Shown piece after piece: positions 11,097 through 22,123 of a DNA stretch of 64,000 nucleotides. Under the pieces are notes generated by a model that did not search any database, was not told where the DNA came from, and saw only the letters and a program-made list of their open reading frames with translations. The position numbers and the translations under genes are program-made. Within the stretch, counting starts at the first letter, position 1; each line of letters starts with the position of its first letter. Origin of the DNA: Ditylenchus dipsaci (taxonomy: Eukaryota; Nematoda; Chromadorea; Rhabditida; Anguinidae); the NCBI GenBank assembly GCA_004194705.1, contig SADC01000434.1, positions 115,939-179,938 of the forward strand. The letters are read 5' to 3'.

Positions 11097-11810
11097 GTTA
11101 TGCTGGAAACTTCATTGTTACCCATTACTAGAAATAATTGCTACTTTTTCTTTATAAACTCTCAACTGTAGGATTACAATAGGGTCAAATTGTTTTCTGA
11201 GAACAATTTGTTTGCTTATATAATAGTTTTTCTGATATTATACTTTTTCGTAAATTATTATTTTTATGCAATAAGTGAAAATAGTAAAATTAGTTCCAGC
11301 TTACCTGGCTGTGGAACATAAAACCAGTTTTATTACTTTTTAAAATTTTTTGTCTTCGCTCTTTCAATAGCACAGCAAAAAGCAGGGTGAAAAGGTTCAT
11401 AAGCATTAGCTTACTGAATATTTCTACCATTATTCGTTTGTTTTATTTTGTCAATCGACAAAAGTCATGTCAACTGCAACTTACTACTCAAATTATCAGC
11501 TCACGAAAAATTTTACTCATCAAAGCTTTCTTTACACTAGAATATTATAAAATTTAGTCTAACAAGGAAGGGACCCTGACTGTGACCTGGGACATATTGT
11601 AGAGCGTGTCCAAGTTCCCGACAAATCTGCCTCTCCAGCTCTGAAGGTCCACAAAATGTTAATATTGTTAATATGATATTGTAAATCACAATTGTCAACC
11701 TTTGGTATAGTTTGTTGTTCTATAATGAGAAAATAATTCTCTTTTATATTTTTTATCTGAGATGGTGCTCGAAGTTTTTCCAAAGCTTAAGTTTGTGACG
11801 TCCTGCACGC

Positions 11811-11826
11811 TTAATTTAGAAAAGTG
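11811..11826 (+). promoter_or_regulatory. Possible trans-splice acceptor / short 5' leader of SDR copy 1
   Basis: TTAATTTAG ends 7 nt before the ATG at 11827, leaving a tiny leader. Both sister genes have the same arrangement (AATTTAG 9 nt and ATTTTAG 7 nt upstream). This is what nematode spliced-leader addition sites look like. A 5'-UTR intron would look the same. Confidence 0.4.
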
Positions 11827-14285
11827 ATGTCAGCTGATGGAATTGGTGCCAATGTATTTATAACTGGAGCCAATCGAGGCATTGGTCTTGGACTAGTGAA
11901 AGAAATAGTCAAACTGCATGGAGTGAACAACATTTTTGCTGGTTGTCGCGAGCCTAGCAGTGCAAAGGTTTCACCTTTTTGCAAATATTGAACTAATAAT
12001 TTGCATTGCAGGATTTGAAAGAATTAGAGAAAAGCACTCATTCTATAGTCAAGATGGTCCAAATCGACGTGCAGGACGACCAGAGCATCAAAGCTGCTTT
12101 TGATGAAGTCAGTAAATCGCTTGGAAAAAATGGAGCTTTAAATTTGTTGATCAACAATTCTGGTATATTTAAAAATGTGGGTGATTTTAAACTGTAATAT
12201 AATACAATTCAGGCTTTGAAACATAAAGTTTAACAAACAATTTGTATAGTCAACCCCCGATTTAACGTCACCCTCAGTGACTGGCTCTAAAGTGACCTCA
12301 AATCGAGGGTGACGCTAAACGGAGGCTTGACTTTAATATTTAACTTTCGACGCTACTCGTTAATAATCCGATTTTAGTGCATTTTTGAAGGAGTTAGACA
12401 GTTCTGATATAAATCAAGCTAATTTAATTTTAAATTTGCACAATTTTGTCGACATTGTAACACAGAGTCGTTCACAAAATATGGCTCAAAATCACATTCA
12501 ACAAACACAAATCTTGGAAGAATCCTTCCGTGTCGAGACTATTTTCTTAACACTTCCAACCGACACCCGACCCTTCGAAAAAAAAATTTTAAAAAATTAG
12601 ACTATTTAGTGTAACAGTTTATAATTTTAGCAATTAATTTACTATTTTAAACCACTGCTTTTTAGAAAGGTGTTAGCGTCGAGAAGCCAGATCGTTCAGC
12701 TTTCTCCGAAACTTTTGATGTCAATACCATTGGAGCGGTCATGACCACTGCTGTATGTATTATTCAGGAATTATTATGGTGCTAGTGTACACTTCGCTGC
12801 AAATTTTAATCTCCTAATAATTTTCAAATCCATTTTCAATATGCTTATGGTGATTAAGGTGATGATAACTATAACCATCTTAATCACCATAGTCTCCTCA
12901 ATCACCATCAACATTTGAAAAACAAGGTGTGGGACCAAGGCAAAACATGGAAAAAAAACAACAGGGGCACCAAGGCGAAAATTGCACTGGATTTTGCACC
13001 AGCGCCATTATTAGTTTTTGATAGCTGTAAAAAAATTTATATAGGCATTTCTTCCACTTACTTGTCAAGCTGGAACTTCTAACCAGCCAGCTAAAATAGT
13101 CAACATAAGTTCTATGATCAGCTCTACGTTTGATATACAGAGCACTAAGAAAATCACAGATGGCAATATAGTTTACGGGATGAGCAAAGTATGTGACAAT
13201 TTGGTGTAAACTATGAATGTTAAGTCGTGGCTTTAGTCTGGCTAACCTCTACCTAAGAAACTTTGTTACTACTCTATAGGGGTGCCTGCCAAAAGAAAGT
13301 GATTCGCCCTTCCCCCCCCTCCCTCTTTATTGCACTTTTCGAAAATGTTTTAGATTTCTCTTCATTTTGTTTTTTTTCGCTCGCTTTTTTTAGTCTATGA
13401 GTTCATTCGAAAAAGATTGAAAAAACAAGGCAGGGTCACATTTCATTTCGAAATATTTTATTCATTTTATTGACAATTTTAAACGTTTTGAAAGAAGTTG
13501 TTACCATTTAATAGCTAAGATTACAGGCTACGAAATGGTATTTTCCGGGTCGGGGTTTGAAATAATGTCGGCCTACGGGATGGTTTTTTGGTGAAAAGCT
13601 TTGTTTGTTGGTGACGTTTTACAAAAAAGTATTTTTTTTTGACAAAAAAGCCAGCTTTTAGGCTAACATTTTTTACCCCGGCTCGAAAAACACTATTTCG
13701 TAGCCTGAAAGCTTAGTTATTAGATGGTAAAAACTTTTTTCAAATAGTTTAAAAAGTCAGAGAAAATAAATAAAATATTGCGATATGAAATGTCGTGATA
13801 TGAAATGTGTTCCTATCAAAAACAGAGAAAAAAGCAACAGGCAAGACCGAGCATTTTTTCAAAAATTTTATCATAAAAAACAACAGGGGCGACCAAGCAC
13901 TTTTTGCCGAGGACCGCCATAGAGCAGTAGCGTCGAAACTTTAAATAGGTTTTTGCAACTTTTTCGTTAACTTTCGCCTGTACTAAATAGAACGTTTTGA
14001 ATGTGTTTTTCAGGCGGCTCTGAACCACTACACCAAAGCCTTAGCTGGTGATGTCAAAGAGTACAACGTGATGGTTATAGCAATATGTCCTGGATGGGTA
14101 CGTACTGACATGGGTTAGTCTTAAATAATAAAAACTTATTCTTAACAGTTTTTGTAACAGGTGGACCCGAAGCTGCTTTAAGTGTTGACGAATCTGTGTT
14201 CGCCATTGTTAAGCTCATAGCTGGTTTGAAAGAAGACCAATCAGGTGCCTATCTCGACAGATTTGGAAAACCAATCGCTTTCTGA
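11827..14285 (+). CDS. Short-chain dehydrogenase/reductase, copy 1 (C-factor/sniffer type), intact
   Basis: Predicted NAD(P)-dependent carbonyl reductase of the classical SDR superfamily, probably cytosolic as no signal peptide is visible. Exons: 11827-11967, 12012-12176, 12666-12752, 13045-13188, 14014-14113 and 14161-14285. All junctions are GT-AG and phase-consistent, giving 253 aa, the usual size of this family. The nucleotide-binding motif TGANRGIG is at residues 13-20. NNSG is at 95-98 (the family usually has NNAG), the catalytic Ser follows VNIS (residue 154), and YGMSK (Tyr175, Lys179) supplies the catalytic YxxxK. A CPGWVRTDMG block follows. AATAAA overlaps the stop codon. It is the first of three head-to-tail paralogues and the only one with an unbroken frame. 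Introns 2 and 4 carry MITEs. The substrate cannot be inferred. Confidence 0.92.
12247..12334. mobile_element. Short pogo/Tigger-like MITE in SDR1 intron 2
   Basis: AGTCAACCCCCGATTTAACG on the left pairs with CTAAACGGAGGCTTGACT on the right. The element is about 88 bp and non-coding, and it lies inside an intron. Confidence 0.6.
13438..13800. repeat. Palindromic element in SDR1 intron 4
   Basis: The inverted arms include GTTACCATTTAATAGCTAAG near 13500 and TTAGTTATTAGATGGTAAAA near 13712. The inner block AGGCTACGAAATGGTATTTT is mirrored as CACTATTTCGTAGCCT. There is no coding content. Confidence 0.6.
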
Positions 14286-14858
14286 ATAAATTAAAAATTA
14301 TATAGAGAAGGCTTACTAAAAAATACCTATGTAAAATATTGTGAATAAATTTATAATTTTATCATTACAACGAACATCAACATCATAACTAGCTAAAACA
14401 GAAAAACTTTTAAATTTTAAAATTTTCTGCTATCAGCAGTTTAAATAGAGAAAAATATCGATTTTAAAGATGAACTACAATTGACTTGTAATTTTCCATT
14501 TATCTTTTATTTTATTAATTTTGTTTGCAATATTTTTAAAATATAAATGAAGAATGTCATAACGCCAAGACAAGTCTATTTAATAACGAATATCTTATTT
14601 TAAATTTAGATTTGCTTTTTTCATTTGATACTCTAAATTTATAGTTTAATCCATATACAGTCCAGTGCCCTCAAGTTCATTCCCACCTAGGGATCTTTTT
14701 TTTTAGGGATCGACACTTTTTTTACCCCAATTTTCGAATGCTTTTGAAAATATTTTTGAGAGTCTGGTGCCAAATGTCGTAAAGGGTCCGATATTACCAG
14801 TCGTTTTTAAGTCTTTATACCTTTTTAGCAAAAATTCAATGCAATTTAGATCAAAAAA

Positions 14859-17800
14859 ATGTCAGGAAGCGGAATCGGTGCTAATGTATTCATTACTGGA
14901 GCCAACCGAGGCATTGGTCTTGGACTAGTGAAAGAAATAGCCAAAGTCAGTGGAATCAAAAACATTTTCGCTGGTTGCCGGGATCCAACCAATGCCAAGG
15001 TTAATTTATTTTTTAGTTCACTTCTTAAATTAAATAAAGCTTATAGGATTTGAACGAAATCGAAAAAAGCACCAATTCTGTTGTCAAGTTGGTTCAATTC
15101 GATGTGCAAAATGACGACAGTATCAAATCTGCTCTGCACACAGTCAAAAAGTCTATTGGAGGTGGAAGTGCTCTAAATTTGCTGATCAACAATGCTGGCA
15201 TTTTGACAAGTGTTAGTGTTTTTGAGATCACAATACGACTACAGAATAAGAAATCTATCGAGTTAAGCTTAAATAGGTAAACCAACAAAAAGTCATTTTT
15301 TTGATATTACGTCTATGTTTTTCATTAAAGTTGGGTTCTGGCATGGGCGAAGTCTCTTCGAGAAATTTCTTGGCCAATTTCTTGGGCAAAACATTTTCTG
15401 CGCAACTTTGCCCGATTTTACGTGCGAAATCAGGCGAAATTTTTTTTCATACTACGTACTGTACGTCGATACTAAAAATTGATATTATAATGCACGGGGC
15501 GCGCCCAAACTACGAAATTTCGAAGGCTCTTTCATATATTCCTTGGCTATTCTATGGTTTCCTCCTCTTGGAGTATGCAATAAGCCTGTTACAATGGTCT
15601 TGAATTAAGTTAGAGATTTCGGAGGGGCTTGATGAAAATTGTTTTAGAAAGGTGTTAGCAATGAAGATCCAGATCGCTCAGTTTTTGCCCAGCACTTTGA
15701 TGTCAACACTATTGGGCTGCTATGACTACTGCTGTAAATTTTTAATTCATAGCTTCAAGCTTTAATAGTATATGTTATTTTCAGGCATTTTTACCACTCA
15801 TCCGACAAGCTGGAGCTTCCAACGAATCAGCCAAAGTGGTGAACATTAGCGCTACACTTGGCTCGACCACTCTTGTGCAAGACAGCAGGCTGGCACCTAA
15901 CAAAAACATTGTCTATGGCATGAGCAAGGTTTCTTTTTGTAATTTATAAATATGTTTTTAACAACAATTTTCAGCCGAACTTTGGTAGATCAACTTTTCC
16001 CGAAAAATGGTTTCAACTACTTTTTTGTGTTTTTAGTGGCTGAAACGTGTAGAAAACGTATTTTTAGGTGGGGAACGGCAGTTTCTGAATATTTTTTTGG
16101 CCAAACTTTGACTTTTAGCCTCGGTGGACCAAGGTGAAGGGTACGGGAGGGTAGCTGGATATCATATTATTCCATGTTTTTTTTACTGGAACTTAGTAAA
16201 AAGAGCTCCTGTAAAGGTAAAAAAAGCTCTTACCAGAGTTTTTTTTCAAGCGGTAGGTCCAAGTTTTTAAAACTACTTTCGAATTGTCTCTATTTTGTCT
16301 TCTCAGGGTATATACGTACCCTTTTAGGTTTAGTTACCTTCGTCCCCGAAGGCAAAAAGTCAAAATTTAGTCTAAAATTTTTTTTTCAGAAACTGCTGTC
16401 CCCTACCTTAAAACATCTTTTCTACACGTTTCAGGTCCTAAAATACACAAAAAAGTAGTGAAAACCGCTTTTGGTAGGAGTTGATGTACCCCACCTTAGT
16501 TTAATTTTTTTTCATTTTGTTATGTAATTTAATTACGTGGTTGTGCAAGTGAGATCTAAATTTTTTGTCGACTGTGCACTCATAAACAAAAGTATATTAT
16601 AAATTTTAGTCAGCTTTAATGTACTACACGAAAGTTTTGGCTGGTGATCTGAAGAAGTCTAACGTGATTGCCATATCAGTGTGCCCAGGATGGGTTAAAA
16701 CTGATTTAGGTATATTTTTGTATAAATTTATAAAAAGGTCCAAAAGTGCGTCAGCCATTGATTGGCGATCTCGCAACTCGAAATTTTCAACCACAACTTA
16801 CAAATATAATGATTTAATTTTACCATTTTTTAAAAGTAGTCACACACAAAATAAATGTATAAACTAATTTACATAGGTTTTTTGAGGCTTTTTTGCCTAT
16901 ACTTTTCATAATCATCTTTTTAAGGGCGCTACATGTTTTCTCCGTATCTGGTCGCGCATGGGAATCGTTTAAATTCAAACAAATTTGAAGGTTGCTGGTT
17001 CGAATCCCTCTTCCCGTACACTTTATTTTTTTTGTTTTCACGAGTTTTGTATCCAATTATCCTAAGGCTCCTAGAAGCACAACGAAAACTTTAGGGCAGA
17101 GGTGCACAGCTAGTTGTGCTAAGTTACAGCCCGAACCTAGGTGAAAAAAAGTTGTTAATCCTTGTATGCCTTTTTTGCTAGGTCAGCCTTGTCAAGTAAT
17201 CCGGTTTGTAATGTGATTATGACATAAAAATTATTTTCACAAGGTTTTTGTGCATTTCTTTGTCTAAAAAATCAAAATCATCCTTTGAGAAATCAACAGT
17301 ATGAAAAGGCTATACAGTCAACCCTCGATATAACGGCCTCCACCTCAAGTTTGTTCCCGCCGACACTTTTTTACTATGATTTTTGGAATATTTTGCAATT
17401 TTTCTTTGTCTAGTCCCGTCCTAAATATCGTAAGAAATTTGATTTTGCCGATCGATTTTCATAAAAAAAAATTTGCCGAAAAAGATTCACGGGTATTTGA
17501 TATAACAGCTTTCTAATAGCCTTCTAATTCTAACAGCCTTCTAATTTCTGACGTAATATCGAGTACCGGCGGATCTTTTCGGCAAATTTTTTTTTTATTT
17601 AAAACACGATCGACAAAATACAAAACCTTACAATATTCAGAACGAAACAATTAAAAATCAGGGAAAAAAGGGTCGGACCCTAAGGGGGAATAAACTTGAG
17701 GTGTGGCTTGTTAGATTTTTGGTATTTCACCAGATTTGGTCCCTGAAGCTGGGCAAAAAAAAATCCATATACATTTTTAAACAAGAGTCTTGCTCGAAAT

Positions 17801-18489
17801 CATGTCTAAGATAAGTGACTGCGCGCATCTTTAACCAACCGAGCCCCTGCGCCCCCGTGGGGGACGCAGGCGGCTTGGTTTCTTGGTGTTGAGATGCGGG
17901 GGCTTGGACTTAAGATGCGCACACCCACATACTTTAGACACAAATAACTCGAAAGCAACTCTGGATGCATGAAAAAATATGCATACCAGATTCTTTTATG
18001 AGGTAGGTCCCAGTTAACAAAACTATGTTCAAATTTCATCTTTTAGGTTTAACAAAGGTGTTTAAGTCAAAAATTGAGCAAAAACCATAGGGGGGACCAA
18101 GGCAAAAAATGACTGAAAACTACAGGTGGGATCCAAGGCAAGATATTTTTTTTTCGAAAAATGGCCTTCTTGCTTTATTTTGACCGTTTCCATCGTTAAA
18201 ACGGCCTAAAAAATACTTAGACTTTGAAAAAACGAACTTTTGGGCTACCCCAAACAGTGTGCTTCAACTGGTACCAGATACAGAAAAGAGATGTACCCAC
18301 CCTCCCCTTGAATTATTTTTCACAAATACAGACCAAAATATTTTAATACTTGTTATTATTTGAGGTGGCAGCAAAGCTATGCTCACCGTCGAACAATCAG
18401 TGTCTGCTATTGTCAAACTGATTGATTCTATGAGCAAAGACCAATCTGGAGCTTTTCTTGACAGGATGGGCAAAAAAATCGCTTTCTGA
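14859..18489 (+). CDS. Short-chain dehydrogenase, copy 2 (frame break, catalytic Ser replaced by Ala)
   Basis: A paralogue of copies 1 and 3 with the same six exons: 14859-14999, 15047-15211, 15648-15733, 15785-15928, 16610-16709 and 18365-18489. TGANRGIG and NNAG are present, as are YGMSK and CPGWVKTD. Two oddities stand out. First, exon 3 is 86 nt instead of 87: a base is missing in the GGG run near 15711-15713, so the frame breaks before exon 4. Second, the residue after VNIS, a Ser in copies 1 and 3 and the expected catalytic Ser of SDRs, is Ala here (NISATLG). Intron 5 is 1.65 kb and holds a MITE, a hairpin element and a tRNA-like B-box. AATAAA is at 18539. It may be a functional gene with an assembly error and altered chemistry, or a decaying copy. 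Confidence 0.8.
15977..16485. repeat. Inverted-repeat element in SDR2 intron 4
   Basis: GTTTCAACTACTTTTTTGTG near 16008 pairs with CACAAAAAAGTAGTGAAAAC near 16446, and ACGGCAGTTTCTG pairs with CAGAAACTGCTGTCC. The arms are about 165 bp around a central spacer. It is non-coding. Confidence 0.6.
16910..17025 (+). other. Degenerate tRNA-like (B-box) sequence in SDR2 intron 5
   Basis: GGTTCGAATCC (within 16998-17010) is a perfect tRNA T-loop/B-box. About 45 nt upstream, CTGGTCGCGCATGGG is only a poor A-box. I could not fold a T-stem with five pairs or match the acceptor strands (the 3' CTTCCCGTA lacks a 5' partner). It is most likely a decayed tRNA or a tRNA-derived SINE head, not a functional tRNA. 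Confidence 0.3.
17315..17708. mobile_element. Pogo/Tigger-like MITE in SDR2 intron 5
   Basis: The left end CAGTCAACCCTCGATATAAC follows TA. Mirrored subterminal blocks (GTTCCCGCCGACACTTTTTT and GGGTCGGACCCTAAGGGG) bracket a palindromic centre with TTCTAATAGCC units. The right terminus is eroded. Confidence 0.65.
17737..18050. repeat. GCGCGCATC hairpin element, copy 2
   Basis: GACTGCGCGCATCTTTAACC faces an inverted partner at GATGCGCACACCCACATA. The inner CCCCTGCGCCCCCGTGGGGG palindrome and the shared flanks (CTGAAGCTGGGCAAAAAA, CAACTCTGGATGCATG) identify the family. Confidence 0.65.
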
Positions 18490-19359
18490 AAATAACCAGT
18501 CCACAATTATGTCAGAAACATTTTTTTAAAGTACATAGAATAAATGTAACGTGTTTAATCAAGTAAAATAACTTGTTAAATTCTATATTGTATAGCATAG
18601 TAGTGAAAAATAAATAATTTAATGAAATCACTCCCAAACTTGTACCGAAATTTTTTATTTTTAGTGACAATACTTTTGAGTTTTTAAAAAAAGACCGCTA
18701 AAATCGGAATCCTTGCGATATTTATGACTAGACTGTTCAAACAGAGCTGGCAAAAATATTCAAAATTTAATTTTTTAAAGTATCAAACCCTAGGCAGGAA
18801 CGAATTTTCAGGGGTGGTCTCATATCCGGGTTCGACTGTTTTAGAGAAAACACGAGAAACTATTTTTCTTTAAAAATTATTATTTTGTTTTATAAATTTT
18901 TTCTTTTTATTCTACAAAAAGTTCACAATCATGCTTGATCACAATTTTTTAGATCAAATACGATTAAAAAAAATTTTTCAAAAACCTTTTAGTAAGAAAG
19001 ATTGAAAAATTCGTTGAAAAATGTTGTTTGTGTTCATAACACAAACTAGAAGTTGTTAGTTCTTGCCACAATGAACATTTATATAATTATCAGTGGTCAA
19101 AACAGGTTTTTGTATAATCTTTTGCATTTTAAAAAGAATTTCTATGTTTGGATAATCAAATGCTGAATTATCATCATTTCATTCAACGTGTTGCAAATAC
19201 TTGTGAAACTTTAATTTTTAAAATTTTATTTGGACTGCAAATTTCTGAAAAATGACCGCAAATTTCTCATTTTTCTGAAATTTGCAGTAATTTTCTAAAA
19301 ATTTGACAGTCATTTTCGAATTTCACTCAAAATATTTTCATTAGAATTTTAGAATAAAA

Positions 19360-21707
19360 ATGTCAGGAAGCGGAATCGGTGCTAATGTATTCATTACTGG
19401 AGCCAATCGAGGCATTGGTCTTGGACTAGTGAAAGAAATAGCTAAAGTTAGTGGAATTAAGAACATTTTTGCTGGTTGTCGGATCCAACTAGTGCAAAGG
19501 TATATTCATCTTTTAAAATTTTTCATCAGCATTCTATTACAGGAGTTGCAAGATCTTGAAAAAAGCACAAATTCTGTGGTAAAATTAGTCCGAATTGACG
19601 TGCAAAATGATGACAGTATTAAAGCTGCTTTCAATGAAGTCAAGAAGTGTCTTGGCAGTGAGCCTGCTTTGAACCTACTCATCAACAACTCCGGCATTTT
19701 AGAAAATGTAAATTATTAAATTAAACAATTAAAAAAGGAGCTTAGAACGTGTTTTTGGGTCACTTTTCGAGAATTTGGGTTGGGTATTTACCATAAAAGC
19801 AGTAAAAAAGAGCCCTATCCCTCAGTAAGGGTTTTTTGCCTTGGTCCCCCTTGTTGTATTTTCGTGATTTTTTGAACAAAATAACAACAACAGGGGGACT
19901 AAGGTGAAAGCACCCCCCCCCCTTATTTTACACTACAGGTTTACAAAACTTTTAAAATAAACCGAGCAAGGGGCTACATAGTATAAAAAACTATAGCTGT
20001 GTGACCTATAAAGTAGAGCTACTATTTTCCGCAATTATAGTCTGAAGAAATACTAACTATTTTAGAAGGGTGTAAGCATTGAAGATCCAGATCGCTCAGT
20101 TTTGCCAAACACTTTGACGTCAACACTATTGGAGCTGCTATGACCACTGCTGTATGTCCTATGTAGATGATAACGTTTATTTATTTTTTGTTAAGGCATT
20201 TTTGCCACTCATTCGACAAGCTGGAGCTTCCAATCAGTCAGCTAAAATACTCAATATCAGCTCTGGTCTTGGCTCGACCGCTGGTGTTCAAAGCAGCAAG
20301 CAGATTCCTAACAGCAATATTGTGTATGGAATGAGCAAGGTATGCTGTTTTATGCTTAATTAAGGCATTTCCGCCGTACTTCATGCCTTTTTTATAAAAA
20401 TTATGTCGTGGCTACGTTTTAGTCCAATGTGTTTTCAAAAACCCACCAAAAAGGAGAGTGAAAGCTGTTAAAGAAAAAGTCTGGACCAGTGTTGTAAATG
20501 GCATCGATGCAGCAACGGCATATCATGGCACCGGTGCGTGAGCTAGTGCTGATGCTGTAAAATTTGAGATAAACAACACTGGTCTCGACACGAAAAGATT
20601 GATCTAAGTTTTGTGATTTCTTAATGTGGCTTTAGAGCCATATCTTGTCGACTACTTCGCGGTGCGATGTCGGACAAACTTACGTAGAATTAAAAGTTGT
20701 ATGAGCATTATCGATATCAGAATTGCGAAATTTCTTTAAAAATGCCCTAAAACTAAAATTTAATGGGAAACTAATCAATTTTCGATGGGTTTTTCCTCTT
20801 CTATTTTAATTTTCATGGCATTTTTGAAAAAAAAAATTCAAAAAATTCTGATATCCAACTTTTGATTTTGAACAAGTTTGCCCGACATTGCAACATAGAG
20901 TCGACAAAATTCTAAGATTCACGACACTGGTTATAGCCATTACGAGTAAAGATGCATGAAAAAATTGAGCACACTCCGAAGTAAATCATACTCATTCAGG
21001 CGCTCTGAACCATTACACCAAAGCCTTGGCTGGTGATGTCAAAGAGAATAACGTTGTTGCTATAGCAATGTGCCCAGGTTGGGTGCGCACTGATATGGGT
21101 TAGTCTCAAATTGAGAAACATTATGTTACAGTCGACTCTCGATATAAGATACCCGTCTCAAGCTCGTTCCCACCTTGGGTCCGATACTTTTTTAACCTCA
21201 TTTCTAAATTGTTTTGCCGAATTTGATTCGTCAGTTTAGTCGAAAATATGGCAAGGATTCAGATTTTGCCAATCGTTTCTGAAAAAGCTGGAACTATCGC
21301 CAGTAAGACCCGCGGCTTTCAATATAAGATACCACTTTTCAAGATTTAGGGAATCTCCTATCGAGAGCCGCGGGTCTTACTAGCAAAAGTTTCAACTTTT
21401 TGAGAAACGATCGGCAAAATCTGAATCCTTGCGATATTTTCGACTAGACTGACGAATCGAATTTGGCAGAACATTTTAGAAATGAAGTTAAAAAAAGTGT
21501 CAGACCCAGGTGGGAACGAACTTGATGGGGGTATCTTATATCGAGAGTCGACTGTAGTTTTAAAGTAGATTTGTGATTACAGGTACTAGTGCTGCTATGT
21601 TGAGCGTGGATGAATCCGTGTCCGCTATTGTCAAGCTGATTGCTAGCCTTGAAATAGGCCAATCTGGTGCTTACCTTGACAGACTGGGAAAAACTATTGC
21701 TTTCTAA
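19360..21707 (+). CDS. Short-chain dehydrogenase, copy 3 (three single-base frame breaks)
   Basis: A paralogue of copies 1 and 2. Exons: 19360-19499, 19543-19707, 20066-20151, 20196-20339, 21000-21098 and 21583-21707. It starts MSGSGIGANVFITGANRGIG, identical to copy 2 over that stretch. NNSG, NISSGLGS and YGMSK are present. Three exons are each one base short relative to copy 1: exon 1 (CGG where copy 2 has CGGG, near 19480), exon 3 (TTTT where copy 2 has TTTTT, near 20100) and exon 5 (GCG-CTC where copy 1 has GCGGCTC, near 21002). All three lie in short homopolymers, so assembly compression is more likely than independent mutation, although a pseudogene is possible. Introns 4 and 5 carry an hAT-type and a pogo-type MITE. 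AATAAA is at 21711. Confidence 0.8.
20487..20581. mobile_element. hAT-type MITE, 95 bp, in SDR3 intron 4
   Basis: The element begins CAGTGTTGTAAATGG and ends AAACAACACTG, an inverted pair typical of hAT termini. It is flanked by GTCTGGAC (20479-20486) and GTCTCGAC (20582-20589), an 8-bp duplication with one mismatch. It has no coding content. Confidence 0.65.
21129..21554. mobile_element. Full-length palindromic pogo/Tigger-like MITE, 426 bp
   Basis: The ends CAGTCGACTCTCGATATAAG and its complement (CTTATATCGAGAGTCGACTG) are perfect and flanked by TA at 21127 and 21555. Almost the whole element is one inverted repeat around 21345, including CCGCGG-containing inner arms. It sits in SDR3 intron 5. 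The near-perfect arms suggest recent insertion. It is the best reference copy of the family in this window. Confidence 0.85.
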
Positions 21708-22123
21708 AATAATAAAGTAACAAAAATTTCTTCGAGCCTCACTATACTAAAAAAGCTTTTAAATACTTAGAAATTGTTTTTCTTGTGATATCACTTATAA
21801 TTATAATGTAGAGTTGGAAAATCTATATAAACTTGAATTTTTTACAATTAAAAAATTGAAAAGAAACAGACGACAAACCACAAAAATGCAATTCACAAAA
21901 TACAATAGACAAATCAATCATTCTGATGAAATTTCGTTTAATTACTCTAGCTAATTTTTTTGATTTTCTCAACAATCTCAAGGCCGATTGGCAGATCGGT
22001 ATATTCCGATGCAAAATTCGACGGAGATCATGCTTATCACTCTTTCCGCTCAAAAAAGTTACTTTGAAGAATCAATGTACGGTGTTGAAAACAGAGCATA
22101 TTTCAGACCATCATAAATCGATT

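Larger units (their letters stand above)
7531..11826. other. Repeat-dominated segment upstream of the dehydrogenase cluster
   Basis: No supportable gene is present. The segment contains MITEs at 8333-8519 and 10115-10510, a foldback minisatellite at 9039-9455, CCAAGGCAAA core copies near 9600-9700, and a large palindrome at 10531-11096. A 95-codon minus-strand frame (8329 to 8042) looks protein-like in composition but has no recognisable motif, and no splice context could be established. Confidence 0.55.

Noticed and set aside
16619..16867. 82-aa open frame extending past the SDR2 exon 5
   Set aside because: Only its first part (to 16709) is coding. The rest is intron read-through beyond a GTATAT donor, as judged by the other two SDR copies.
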